This document shows, piece after piece, positions 17,266-25,235 of a DNA stretch of 64,000 nucleotides. Origin of the DNA: 40CM-2-70-7 sp035505915 (GTDB taxonomy: Bacteria; Gemmatimonadota; Gemmatimonadetes; Gemmatimonadales; GWC2-71-9); contig DATJQI010000050.1 in assembly GCA_035505915.1 (NCBI GenBank), forward strand, positions 17,155 to 81,154, in the 5' to 3' direction. Position 1 is the first letter of the stretch, and each line of letters begins with the position of its first letter. A program made the translations under genes and the position numbers. The notes under the pieces are model-generated. The model was not told where the DNA came from and made no database searches. It was given only the letters and a program-made list of their open reading frames with translations.

Positions 17266-18117
17266 ATGTACCGCTTCACGCTCACCGAGGCCCGGCCCAC
17301 ACACACCCGGGCCCTGTTCGGGCTCACCCTGGTCTTCCTGGCACTCGGCGCCGCCGCGCTCGCCGTGGGCTGTGGGGACCGGGGCGCCCGATCCCACGAA
17401 ACCACCACGGCGTCGCTGCCGACCACGACCAGCGCCACCGCTCCGGCTCCGGTGACGCCGCCCGCTCCGCCGGCACCGACCGAGAGTCACTACAAGCTCG
17501 CCTTGACCGCCTGGCGCGGCGGCGACCGGGACAGCGCGGTGAAGGAGTTCCGCGCGGCCATCGCCGAAGATTCGGCCAAGCTGCCCCCGCGGTTGAACCT
17601 CTCGCGGGTGTTGCTGGAGCAGGGGAAGGCGAAGGAGGCGCTGGTGGAGATCCAGGGAGTCCTCGGCATCGACTCGACGTCCGGATCGGCGTTCCGGCTC
17701 GAGGGCCGGGCGCAGGATCTCCTGGGCCACACCGACTCGGCCGTGGCCGCCTACCAGCACGCCATCGTCCTGAACGACCAGGATGCTTGGGCGATGAACA
17801 ACCTGGCGCTGCTGGACGTGAAACGCGGCGAGCTCGGCGAAGCGTTGAAGGCGGCGGCGCGGGCCGTGGAGATCTCGGGCACGGCCACGTTCCGGAACAC
17901 GCTGGGCGTGACGCTGGAGCGGACCGGCCACTATGCCGCGGCGGCCGAAGCCTACCGGTCGGCACTCTCCGCCGATTCCGGGTTCACCCGTGCCTCGGTG
18001 AACCTGACCCGGGTGAGCGCGCTGGCGGACTCGACCGGGACGCCCGCGGTGGACCTGGCGGCCTCCGCGCTCGACTTCATGCGGGAGATCGAGGGTTGGA
18101 AGAGCCCTAAGAACTGA
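17266..18117 (+). CDS. TPR-repeat lipoprotein
   Basis: A 283-residue protein with a long lipoprotein signal (hydrophobic run, then VGCGD, Cys near residue 37), a Thr/Pro/Ala-rich tether, and about five tetratricopeptide-type helical hairpins from residue 70 onward (for example NNLALLDVKRGELGEALKAA). TPR proteins act as protein-binding scaffolds; the lipid anchor would hold this one at a periplasmic membrane face. GGAGG lies 4 bases before the ATG at 17266. The sigma-54 promoter and SD-masking hairpin before it make it the best candidate target of the adjacent NtrC-type system. Partner and function unknown. Confidence 0.82.
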   Translation: MYRFTLTEARPTHTRALFGLTLVFLALGAAALAVGCGDRGARSHETTTASLPTTTSATAPAPVTPPAPPAPTESHYKLALTAWRGGDRDSAVKEFRAAIAEDSAKLPPRLNLSRVLLEQGKAKEALVEIQGVLGIDSTSGSAFRLEGRAQDLLGHTDSAVAAYQHAIVLNDQDAWAMNNLALLDVKRGELGEALKAAARAVEISGTATFRNTLGVTLERTGHYAAAAEAYRSALSADSGFTRASVNLTRVSALADSTGTPAVDLAASALDFMREIEGWKSPKN

Positions 18118-18135
18118 GCGGAGACGGAGTTGCCG

Positions 18136-18175
18136 GAACAGGGGGTGATGGCGTGAGCCATTGCCCCCCTTGTTC
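18136..18175 (+). terminator. Terminator hairpin after the TPR lipoprotein
   Basis: GAACA-GGGGG-ATGGC pairs with GCCAT-CCCCC-TGTTC around a GTGA loop, with two small internal loops. It separates the TPR gene from efp. The following bases are only mildly T-rich. Confidence 0.55.
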
Positions 18176-18238
18176 ATCTGCTTAGCTTTCCCCTCCCTTG
18201 GACCACCGACCTTTCTTCTTAGTAGTGGAGTACCTGAA

Positions 18239-18796
18239 ATGAAGGCGACCGATATCCGCCGCGGCCACGTGATCATGGTGGAGGGCCAGGCGTGCCGCGT
18301 GATGGAGTTCACCCACCGCACTCCGGGAAATCTCCGCGCGTTCGTGCAGCTCCGTCTGCGCAACTTGAAGTCCGGCAACACGTTCGATACGCGCGTGTCC
18401 GCTACCGACTTTCTGGATGAAGTCCGCCTCGACACGAAGGAGCTGCAGGTGCTCTACCGCGACCAGAGCGGTGTGCACGTAATGGATTCGAACTCCTACG
18501 AGCAGTACACGCTCGACGAGAACGCGGTCGGGGATCAGGGCGAGTGGTTACAGCCTGAAATGCACTTCCAGGCGGAGTGGATGGACGGGAAGCCGATCGG
18601 GATCGAGCTGCCGTCGGTGATGGAGCTCGATGTGGTGGAAACCTCGCCGGTCATGCGGTCGGCGACCAAGACGGCCAGCACCAAGCCGGCGAAGCTCTCC
18701 AACGGCGTCACCATCCAGGTCCCGGACTTCATCAGCACCGGGGACCGGCTGCGGGTGGACCCCCGCGAGGGGAAGTACCTGGAGCGGGCCAAGTAA
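18239..18796 (+). CDS. efp: Translation elongation factor P with an Asn at the tip
   Basis: EF-P relieves ribosomes stalled at polyproline stretches. The 185-residue length and three-domain layout are normal (KOW-like N-terminus, central OB domain with GEWLQPEMHF, C-terminal OB domain ending VDPREGKYLERAK). The tip loop reads HRTPGNLRAF: Asn31 occupies the position of the Lys or Arg that is beta-lysylated, rhamnosylated or aminopentanolated in well-studied bacteria. No modification enzyme is found nearby. The ATG at 18239 follows GGAG by 8 bases; an in-frame upstream extension is discarded because it has no homologous character. A strong terminator follows. Confidence 0.93.
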   Translation: MKATDIRRGHVIMVEGQACRVMEFTHRTPGNLRAFVQLRLRNLKSGNTFDTRVSATDFLDEVRLDTKELQVLYRDQSGVHVMDSNSYEQYTLDENAVGDQGEWLQPEMHFQAEWMDGKPIGIELPSVMELDVVETSPVMRSATKTASTKPAKLSNGVTIQVPDFISTGDRLRVDPREGKYLERAK

Positions 18797-18821
18797 GCTG
18801 ACGACAGACTGACAGCAACGC

Positions 18822-18862
18822 GCGGCGCCCCCCTTCCGTAACGAGGGGGGCGCCGCAGTTTT
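18822..18862 (+). terminator. Strong rho-independent terminator of efp
   Basis: A perfect 12-bp stem (18822-18833 with 18845-18856) with an 11-base loop is followed by AGTTTT. Confidence 0.88.
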
Positions 18863-18899
18863 GGGGGCCCCCTCACTTCACGGGAATCGGGAGACGTCC

Positions 18900-21800
18900 A
18901 TGCACCGCCTCTGGGTCCGCATCCTGCTCGCCGCCGCCAGCACCGCCCTGTGCGCCACCCCCGCCGCCGCGCAAGCGCGGGGCAAGAAACCGGGGCCTGA
19001 AGCCAAAGCGCCGCCGGCCGCGCCGGCCGCGGGCGCCGTGCCGGAGGATTCGCTCAACACCATCAAGTTCCGGAACCTGGGTCCGTCGGTCGCCGGGGGC
19101 CGGGTGGCCTCGGTGGTCGGGGTCCCGGGACAGCCCATGATCTACTACGTGGGCGCGGCGGCGGGCGGCGTCTGGAAGACCACCGACGACGGCAACACGT
19201 GGGAGGCGATCTTCAAGGACCAGTCCGCCGCGTCGATCGGCGCCGTGGCTCTCGCGCCCTCGAATCCCAACCTCGTGTGGGTCGGCACCGGCGAAGCGGC
19301 CATCCGGAACGACGTGGTCAACGGGCACGGTGTCTGGTTCTCTCCGGACGCCGGTCACAGCTGGCATTTCATGGGTCTCGCCGACGTGGGGCAGATCTCC
19401 CGCATCGTGATCGACCCCGCCAACCCCGACGTCGTCCTCGTGGCCGCCCTCGGCCACGCCTGGAGCCCCAACCCGGATCGCGGCGTGTTCCGCACCACGG
19501 ACGGCGGCAAGACGTGGCAGAAGGTGCTCTTCGTCAACGACACCACCGGCGCCTCCGACCTGATCATGGATCCGGGGAACCCCCGGGTCTACTTCGCCGG
19601 GCTGTGGCAGTTCGTCCGCCACCCCTGGGAGATGGTGTCGGGGGGCGCGGGGAGCGGGATCTACCGCTCGACCGACGGCGGGGTGACCTGGGAGCGGCTG
19701 TCGGAGGGCCTGCCCAAGGGCATCTACGGCCGCATCGCGCTCGGCATCGGCGCGTCCAACCCGTCCCACGTCTACGCGCTGGTGGAAGCGAAGACCGGCC
19801 TGCTCTGGGATTCCCACGATCTGGGCGACCACTGGTCGAGCGTCTCCGACAACCACGCACTGGACGTGCGGCCCTTCTATTTCTCCCAGGTGACGGTCTC
19901 ACCGGCGGACGACCGCAGAGTCTATTTCTCGTCCTTCCAGCTCCTCGAATCGGATGACGGCGGCAAGACCGCGCACGTGATCGACGAACCCGTGCACGTG
20001 GACCACCACGCCCTCTGGATCGATCCCACGAACGCCCAGCGGATCATCCAGGGGAACGACGGCGGCGCCTATGCCACCGTCGACGGGGGCCAGAACTGGA
20101 CCTGGTTCAACAACCTCCCCATCGGCCAGTTCTACATGGTGGCCGCGAACGGCGCGGATCCGTACCTGCTCTGCGGCGGGCTCCAGGACAACAACGCCTG
20201 GTGCGGTCCCTCCGGAGCGAGCGACGGCTCGCAATGGTTCACCGTCACCGGCGGCGACGGCGAGTACGCCGTGCCCGCGCCCAGTGACACGTCGGTGCTG
20301 TACGTCGATTCCCAGAACGGCGACGTCGATCGGGTCAACCTGCGCACCGGCGAGCGCCACTCGGTCAAGCCGTACCTTCCGGGCGTGGAAGGCGCGAAGC
20401 CCGCGGACCTGACCTACCGGTTCAACTGGACCTCGCCCATCGAAGTGGCGGCGGCGAATCCCGACGAGGTCTTCATCGGCGCCAACGTGGTGTTCAAGAG
20501 CACCGACGGCGGCCGGCACTGGGGGCCGATCAGCCCGGATCTGACGCGCAACGACAAGGCCAAGCAGGTCGTCTCGGGCGGTCCCATCGAGTACGACATC
20601 TCGGGCGCCGAGACGTACAACACGATCCTGACGGTGAACGTGGCCCCCACGGACACCAACGTGATCTGGGTCGGGACGGACGACGGCCTCGTCCAGGTGA
20701 CGAAGGACGGCGGCAAGTCCTGGACGAACGTCGGCGGACACTTCCCCGGACTCGCCGCGGACGAAGAGGGCCGGGTCTACCAGGTCGGCGTGTCTCCCTT
20801 CGACGCCGGCGCGGCGTACGTCACCTTCGACCGGCACGAGTTCGACGACAATCACCCCTACGTCTACAAGACCGCCGACTACGGGAAGACGTGGACCCGG
20901 ATCGACGGCGGGCTCCCGGAGGCGGCGGCCCACGTGGTCCGTGAGGATCCCAACCAGCGGAACTTCCTGGTGCTCGGCACCGACGGCGGGCTCTGGTTCT
21001 CCCGGGACGGCGGCGCCGCCTGGAAGCGCTTCAAGTCCGACTTCCCGACCGTCCCGGTCTACGACGCCAAGTTCGTCCGCGCGACCCACGATCTGCTCGT
21101 GGCGACGCACGGCCGCGGCCTCTTCGTGCTCGACGACATCTCACCGCTCGAGCAGCTGACCGCCGAGGTGGCCGCCAGCGACTTCCATCTGTTTTCCACC
21201 ATTCCCGCGGAGCTGCGCGGGCGCGGGCGGCGCGAAGGCGTGGCGCCGACCAGGTTCGAAGTGCGCGGCGGACCGCAGGGCGCCGTGATCGACTACTACC
21301 TGAAGGCCGGAATGGACACCGCGGCGCCGGCGGGCGGTCCGGGGGCGGGCGGGGAGAGCGGCGGCCGGGGCGGCCGGGGCGAGGGGTTCGGCGGGCCGGG
21401 AGGCCGGCGGCGCTCCGGCGCGCGGATCACCGTCACCGACGCGCGGGGCGACACCGTGTTCTCGGACTCGAGCGCGCCGGCCAAGATGGGCGTGAACCGC
21501 TATCAGTGGAGCCTGCGGTGGAACGGCGCGACGCCGCTCACCATCGACCGTCCCGAAGGGGGCGAGGGCGGTGGTGGCGGCTTCCGCGGCGGCTTCGGGC
21601 CCCGCGTGGTGCCGGGGACCTACACCGTCACCGTGTCGGTGAAGGGGCAGAGCGCCAGCCAGACCGTCGAGGTCCGGCCCGACCCGGGCCAGGCCGGCGA
21701 CCCGGCGGCCTTCCAGGCCCAGCTCGCGGCCGGCCTCCAGTTCCGGGCCGAGCTCTCGGCCCTGCACGAGATGCTGAACCGGCTGGTGGGCCTGGAGACG

Positions 21801-22220
21801 CAGATCCGGAACGTCCAGCAGGCGCTCCGCGACGGCGGCCAGGACGATACCGCGGCGCTCGGCGCCGTGACCCGCGCGTCCCGGGAATTGTCCCGGAAGC
21901 TCCGCCAGCTCAAGGACACGCTCTACAACTCGGACCAGCAGCGGTCCGCCCCGGAAGACGACATCCACTACCTCACCCGGTTCGCGGACGACTACCAGGG
22001 ACTCGGGTTCTCGATCTGGGGCGGGTACGCGGAGACGCCGCACGAGGCGGTGGTGGCGGAATGGAAGGCGGAGCGGGCCCAGCTGGACGGGTTCCTGGCG
22101 ACGTTCAACGCGATTCTCACCACGGACGTGCCGGCCTTCAATCAGGTGGCGAACGCCAACCACGCGCCCATTCTGGTCGGCGGGGCGCCGGTGGCGATCA
22201 AGGCGGTCTCAGGGCGGTGA
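18900..22220 (+). CDS. Large exported BNR/sortilin-like repeat protein
   Basis: A 1106-residue exported protein. The signal peptide ends near ATPAAAQA (residue 23). Residues 50-780 form a sortilin/VPS10-like beta-propeller with about ten Asp-box motifs (for example TDDGNTW, TDGGKTW, TDGGVTW, VDGGQNW, TDGGRHW, KDGGKSW, RDGGAAW). A Gly/Arg-rich low-complexity linker (about 815-840) and a second Gly-rich stretch follow, then a helical, probably coiled-coil C-terminus. Such proteins are often labelled glycosyl hydrolases, but no catalytic residues can be assigned here, so binding is as likely as catalysis. GGGAG is 6 bases before the ATG at 18900. The 3' end overlaps the convergent receiver gene by 12 bases. 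Confidence 0.88.
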   Translation: MHRLWVRILLAAASTALCATPAAAQARGKKPGPEAKAPPAAPAAGAVPEDSLNTIKFRNLGPSVAGGRVASVVGVPGQPMIYYVGAAAGGVWKTTDDGNTWEAIFKDQSAASIGAVALAPSNPNLVWVGTGEAAIRNDVVNGHGVWFSPDAGHSWHFMGLADVGQISRIVIDPANPDVVLVAALGHAWSPNPDRGVFRTTDGGKTWQKVLFVNDTTGASDLIMDPGNPRVYFAGLWQFVRHPWEMVSGGAGSGIYRSTDGGVTWERLSEGLPKGIYGRIALGIGASNPSHVYALVEAKTGLLWDSHDLGDHWSSVSDNHALDVRPFYFSQVTVSPADDRRVYFSSFQLLESDDGGKTAHVIDEPVHVDHHALWIDPTNAQRIIQGNDGGAYATVDGGQNWTWFNNLPIGQFYMVAANGADPYLLCGGLQDNNAWCGPSGASDGSQWFTVTGGDGEYAVPAPSDTSVLYVDSQNGDVDRVNLRTGERHSVKPYLPGVEGAKPADLTYRFNWTSPIEVAAANPDEVFIGANVVFKSTDGGRHWGPISPDLTRNDKAKQVVSGGPIEYDISGAETYNTILTVNVAPTDTNVIWVGTDDGLVQVTKDGGKSWTNVGGHFPGLAADEEGRVYQVGVSPFDAGAAYVTFDRHEFDDNHPYVYKTADYGKTWTRIDGGLPEAAAHVVREDPNQRNFLVLGTDGGLWFSRDGGAAWKRFKSDFPTVPVYDAKFVRATHDLLVATHGRGLFVLDDISPLEQLTAEVAASDFHLFSTIPAELRGRGRREGVAPTRFEVRGGPQGAVIDYYLKAGMDTAAPAGGPGAGGESGGRGGRGEGFGGPGGRRRSGARITVTDARGDTVFSDSSAPAKMGVNRYQWSLRWNGATPLTIDRPEGGEGGGGGFRGGFGPRVVPGTYTVTVSVKGQSASQTVEVRPDPGQAGDPAAFQAQLAAGLQFRAELSALHEMLNRLVGLETQIRNVQQALRDGGQDDTAALGAVTRASRELSRKLRQLKDTLYNSDQQRSAPEDDIHYLTRFADDYQGLGFSIWGGYAETPHEAVVAEWKAERAQLDGFLATFNAILTTDVPAFNQVANANHAPILVGGAPVAIKAVSGR

Positions 22221-22589
22221 GTCGAAGACGCGGGCGAGCTCGGCGAGCAGGGTGTCCCGGTCCACCGGCTTCCTGAGCACCGCCCGCGCTCCCTTGGCCC
22301 GGCCGTCGGCTTCGATCTTGGGGTCCGCGGACGCGGTGACGATCACCACGGGCGTGCCCGACGTCTTGACCGACTTGTTGAGCTTGTCGAAGAGCATCAT
22401 CCCGCCCCCGGCCGGCATCATCACGTCCAGCAGGATGGCGTCCGGCATTTCACGCTGGGCGAACATGAAGCCCTGCATGGCGTCCTCGGCGATCACGGCG
22501 ACGTAACCGGCCTGGCGCAGCTGGTAGGCGTAGAGCTGCGTCAGGGGCCGGTCGTCGTCGATGATGAGCACCTTACGCTTTTCCGGCAT
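22209..22589 (-). CDS. Stand-alone receiver-domain response regulator
   Basis: A 126-residue CheY-like receiver domain with no output domain. Conserved features: IIDDDRP acid pocket, phospho-acceptor Asp in AILLDVMMP, Thr in VIVTAS, and Lys in VLRKPVD. It probably relays a phosphoryl group or signals by protein contact. The start overlaps the end of the tag gene by 17 bases on the same strand, and the stop overlaps the convergent BNR gene by 12 bases. No kinase is adjacent. Confidence 0.9.
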   Translation of the reverse strand: MPEKRKVLIIDDDRPLTQLYAYQLRQAGYVAVIAEDAMQGFMFAQREMPDAILLDVMMPAGGGMMLFDKLNKSVKTSGTPVVIVTASADPKIEADGRAKGARAVLRKPVDRDTLLAELARVFDSPP

Positions 22590-23154
22590 ACTCCGCTCGG
22601 CACTCCGCGTGACGGAAGCAGCTGACGATGTGGTCGTTCACCATCCCTACCGCCTGCATGAACGCGTAGCAGATGGTGGGGCCCACGAACTTGAACCCCC
22701 GCTCGGCCAAGATGGCGCTCATCCGGCGCGATTCGCGAGTCTGGTCGGGGAGGCCGCGCAGGGTCTTGCGGGCGTTCTGGATCGGCTCGCCGCCCACGCA
22801 ATCCCACAGAAGCCGCGTGAGCGTCTCCCCCCGGTCCCGCAGCGCGAGGAAGGCCCGCGCATTCCCCACGGCGGCGGCCACCTTGGCGCGGTTGCGGACG
22901 ATACCGGGGTTCTTCAGCAGGCGCGCGCGCCGCCGGGCGTCGAAGCGCGCCATCCGCTCGGGGTCCAATCCGTCGAAGGCCTCGTAGAACGCCTCCCGCT
23001 TGTGCAGGATCACGCGCCAGGAGAGCCCGGCCTGGAAGCCGTCGAGGATCAGCTTGGCGAAGAGCTTGCGGTCCCCGCGTACCGGAACGCCCCACTCGGT
23101 GTCATGGTAGCTCACCATCAGCGGATCCCCGTCGCCCCAGCAGCGCTTGATCAT
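22573..23154 (-). CDS. tag: DNA-3-methyladenine glycosylase I
   Basis: Tag removes 3-methyladenine from alkylated DNA, starting base-excision repair. The 193-residue length is typical. Family marks are RCWGDGDPLMVSYHDTEWG at the N-terminus, GLSWRVILHKREAF, and a C-terminal VNDHIVSCFRH segment; the N-terminal Cys and His with the C-terminal His and Cys match the zinc site of the family. The gene is divergent from dinB with only 29 bases between start codons, each preceded by its own TANNNT hexamer, so the two damage-response genes share one control region. No LexA-like box is apparent. Confidence 0.95.
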   Translation of the reverse strand: MIKRCWGDGDPLMVSYHDTEWGVPVRGDRKLFAKLILDGFQAGLSWRVILHKREAFYEAFDGLDPERMARFDARRRARLLKNPGIVRNRAKVAAAVGNARAFLALRDRGETLTRLLWDCVGGEPIQNARKTLRGLPDQTRESRRMSAILAERGFKFVGPTICYAFMQAVGMVNDHIVSCFRHAECRAEYAGKA

Positions 23155-23160
23155 GGGAAA

Positions 23161-23166
23161 AAGATA
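23161..23166 (-). promoter_or_regulatory. -10-like hexamer of tag, leaderless
   Basis: Read on the minus strand, TATCTT ends 6 bases before the tag ATG. There is no Shine-Dalgarno sequence, so the transcript probably begins at or next to the start codon. Confidence 0.5.
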
Positions 23167-23170
23167 GCCG

Positions 23171-23176
23171 TAGACT
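23171..23176 (+). promoter_or_regulatory. -10-like hexamer of dinB, leaderless
   Basis: TAGACT ends 7 bases before the dinB ATG at 23184, the same hexamer and almost the same distance as at 3444-3449. The following bases are C-rich with no Shine-Dalgarno. Confidence 0.5.
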
Positions 23177-23183
23177 TCCCCCC

Positions 23184-24389
23184 ATGTCTGAGCGCCGCAT
23201 CCTGCTGGCCGACGCCGACGCTTTCTACGTGTCGGTGGCCCGGCTCGTGGACCCCCAGGGCGCCGGCCGGTCTCCCCTCCTGATCGTCGGGGGATCGCCG
23301 GAGCGGCGCGGTGTCGTGACGTCCGCGTCCTACGAAGCGCGCGCGTTCGGCGTCACGTCCGCCATGCCGATGGCCCGGGCCGTGCGGCTCTGCCCGGGGG
23401 CGATGGTGGTGCCGGTGCCGTGGGAGGCGTGCGTCGAAAAGGGGGAGGCCATCCGGACCGCGCTGGAGCGGTTCACGCCCGCGGTGGAGCGCGCGAGCTC
23501 GGACGAGTTCTATCTGGACCTCTCGGGCACCGAGCGGCTCTACCGCGAGGAGCCGCTCGCCACCACGGCCGCGCGCATCCGCGCCGCGGTGTCCCAGGCC
23601 ACCAACCTGTCGATGTCGGTCGGAGGAGGCACGTCCAAGCTCGTCGCCAAGCTCGCGGCGGGCCGCGCCAAGCCCCGGGCGGGCTCGGCCGGCGCCGGCG
23701 TCCACGTGGTGCCCGCGGGAGACGAAGAGCGGTTCCTCCGCGAATTCGCGCTCGCCGATCTGCCGGGTGTGGGCCCCCGCTTCCAGGAGGAGCTCGCCAG
23801 GTTCGGGCTCCGGCTCGTCACCGAAGCGCTGCGCCACGATGAGAAGACGCTGGCGTCCTGGCTGGGCGAGCGGGCCGGCCGATGGCTCCACGAGCGCATC
23901 CGGGGCATCGACCGGTCCGACGTCGACACCGCGCCCGAGCCGAAATCGATTTCGCGGGACGAGACGTTTCCGAAAGACCTGGACGACGCGCCGTCGCTGG
24001 ACCGCGAGCTCTCCGCGCTCGCGGACCGCGCCGCCGCCGATCTCCGCGCCGCGGGCCTCCGGGCCCGAACCGTGACGGTGCGGATCAGGGACGCCGACTT
24101 CACCCAGCGGCAGGCTTCCCGCACGCTGCCGGCGCCGGTGCTGTCGAACCGCGCCATCCTGGCGACCGCCCGGGAGCTCCTGGCGGGGCTCCGCAAGGCG
24201 CGGCCGGTGCCGGCCCGGCTCCTGTCGGTGGGACTCACCCAGTTCGTGCGGGAGGAGGCGCCCGATCAGCTCGCGCTGTTCGACGCGCCGGTGAGTGGCG
24301 TGGAAACGGAGCGGGACCGTACGCTCTCGCGGATCGTGGACCGCCTGCGCGACCGGTTCGGTCCGGACGCGGCGGGGTGGGGGCGCTGA
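23184..24389 (+). CDS. dinB: Y-family DNA polymerase IV
   Basis: A 401-residue translesion polymerase. The N-terminal LLADADAFYVSV holds the first metal-binding Asp and the steric-gate aromatic; ERASSDEFYLDLSG carries the catalytic Asp-Glu pair; thumb and little-finger domains follow, including the helix-hairpin-helix ADLPGVGPRFQEEL. Near the C-terminus DQLALF matches the QxxLF beta-clamp-binding motif. The first motif begins LLADADAF rather than the more common HIDMDAF. Divergent from tag and convergent with the rhomboid gene, 4 bases away. Probably damage-induced, but no operator is recognised. Confidence 0.93.
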   Translation: MSERRILLADADAFYVSVARLVDPQGAGRSPLLIVGGSPERRGVVTSASYEARAFGVTSAMPMARAVRLCPGAMVVPVPWEACVEKGEAIRTALERFTPAVERASSDEFYLDLSGTERLYREEPLATTAARIRAAVSQATNLSMSVGGGTSKLVAKLAAGRAKPRAGSAGAGVHVVPAGDEERFLREFALADLPGVGPRFQEELARFGLRLVTEALRHDEKTLASWLGERAGRWLHERIRGIDRSDVDTAPEPKSISRDETFPKDLDDAPSLDRELSALADRAAADLRAAGLRARTVTVRIRDADFTQRQASRTLPAPVLSNRAILATARELLAGLRKARPVPARLLSVGLTQFVREEAPDQLALFDAPVSGVETERDRTLSRIVDRLRDRFGPDAAGWGR

Positions 24390-24393
24390 GGCG

Positions 24394-25149
24394 TCAGGCG
24401 CCCGAGAAGCGCTCGAGGAAGCTCCGGTCCTCCGGGGAGAGCGCCGCGACGCCGTCCTGGTCGAGCTTGGCGAGAATGCGGGCGAGCTCCTCCCGGTTCA
24501 CCGGATGCAGGTTGGCGGGATCGATCCGGCGCCAGCGTTCGACCACGTCCGGGGATCGGGGAGCCACCGCCCCCGGAGTCGCTTTGGCCCGGAACTTCTC
24601 GCTGCCGCTCTGATGCTTGAGCACCGTGAGGTAGAGGTACCCCCCCGCGAAGCCGCCCAGGTGCGCCCAGTGCGCCACCCCCGGCTCGAAGTAGCCGAAC
24701 CCCCCGAACACCGACACCAGCGCGAAGATGATCACGGCCACGATCGCGGGAACCGGCACCACCAGGAACAACAGCAGCCGGTCCCACGGCCAGAACATGG
24801 CGTACCCCAGCACCACCGCGTAGACCGCCGCCGACGCACCGACGATGCCGACGCTCGACAGCGCGATCGACAGGAGGGCGCCGGAGAGCCCTCCCGTGAA
24901 ATACAGACCCAGGAACCGGGGTCCGCCCAGGCGCGTCTCGACCCGGGGTCCCAGGACCGCCAGCCCGAACATGTTCCAGAAGATGTGCCCGAAGTTCGCG
25001 TGGATGAACATGTAGGTGACGATGGTCCACGGGGCGGTGAGGGCGCTGCCCGGCGAAAACGCCAGCGCGTCCGCCAGCTGCGGCTGGCTGTAGGTGACCA
25101 GGAAGACGAGCGCGTTGGCGATGATCAGCCGCCGGATCCAGGGCGTCAT
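24394..25149 (-). CDS. Rhomboid-family intramembrane serine protease
   Basis: A 251-residue membrane protein with about six transmembrane helices. Rhomboid marks: HANFGHIFWNMF in the second helix region, the serine in GASAAVYAV (the GxSx motif), and the catalytic His in AHLGGFAGG. Residues 180-251 form a soluble tail that ends in a helical segment (NREELARILAKLDQDG...LSPEDRSFLERF) seen in similar bacterial rhomboids. The ATG at 25149 begins the first membrane segment and lies 7 bases behind a TAGCCT hexamer; the open frame upstream is discarded. Substrates unknown. Confidence 0.9.
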   Translation of the reverse strand: MTPWIRRLIIANALVFLVTYSQPQLADALAFSPGSALTAPWTIVTYMFIHANFGHIFWNMFGLAVLGPRVETRLGGPRFLGLYFTGGLSGALLSIALSSVGIVGASAAVYAVVLGYAMFWPWDRLLLFLVVPVPAIVAVIIFALVSVFGGFGYFEPGVAHWAHLGGFAGGYLYLTVLKHQSGSEKFRAKATPGAVAPRSPDVVERWRRIDPANLHPVNREELARILAKLDQDGVAALSPEDRSFLERFSGA

Positions 25150-25156
25150 GGCGAGA

Positions 25157-25162
25157 AGGCTA
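25157..25162 (-). promoter_or_regulatory. -10-like hexamer of the rhomboid gene, leaderless
   Basis: TAGCCT on the minus strand ends 7 bases before the ATG at 25149. No Shine-Dalgarno sequence is present. Confidence 0.45.
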
Positions 25163-25235
25163 GAACCCCCGGCCGGAGGACGCCAGTTGGCGCCGGTTGC
25201 CGGCGCTCCGGGCGGGGTTAGCTTCCCGTCCCAAG

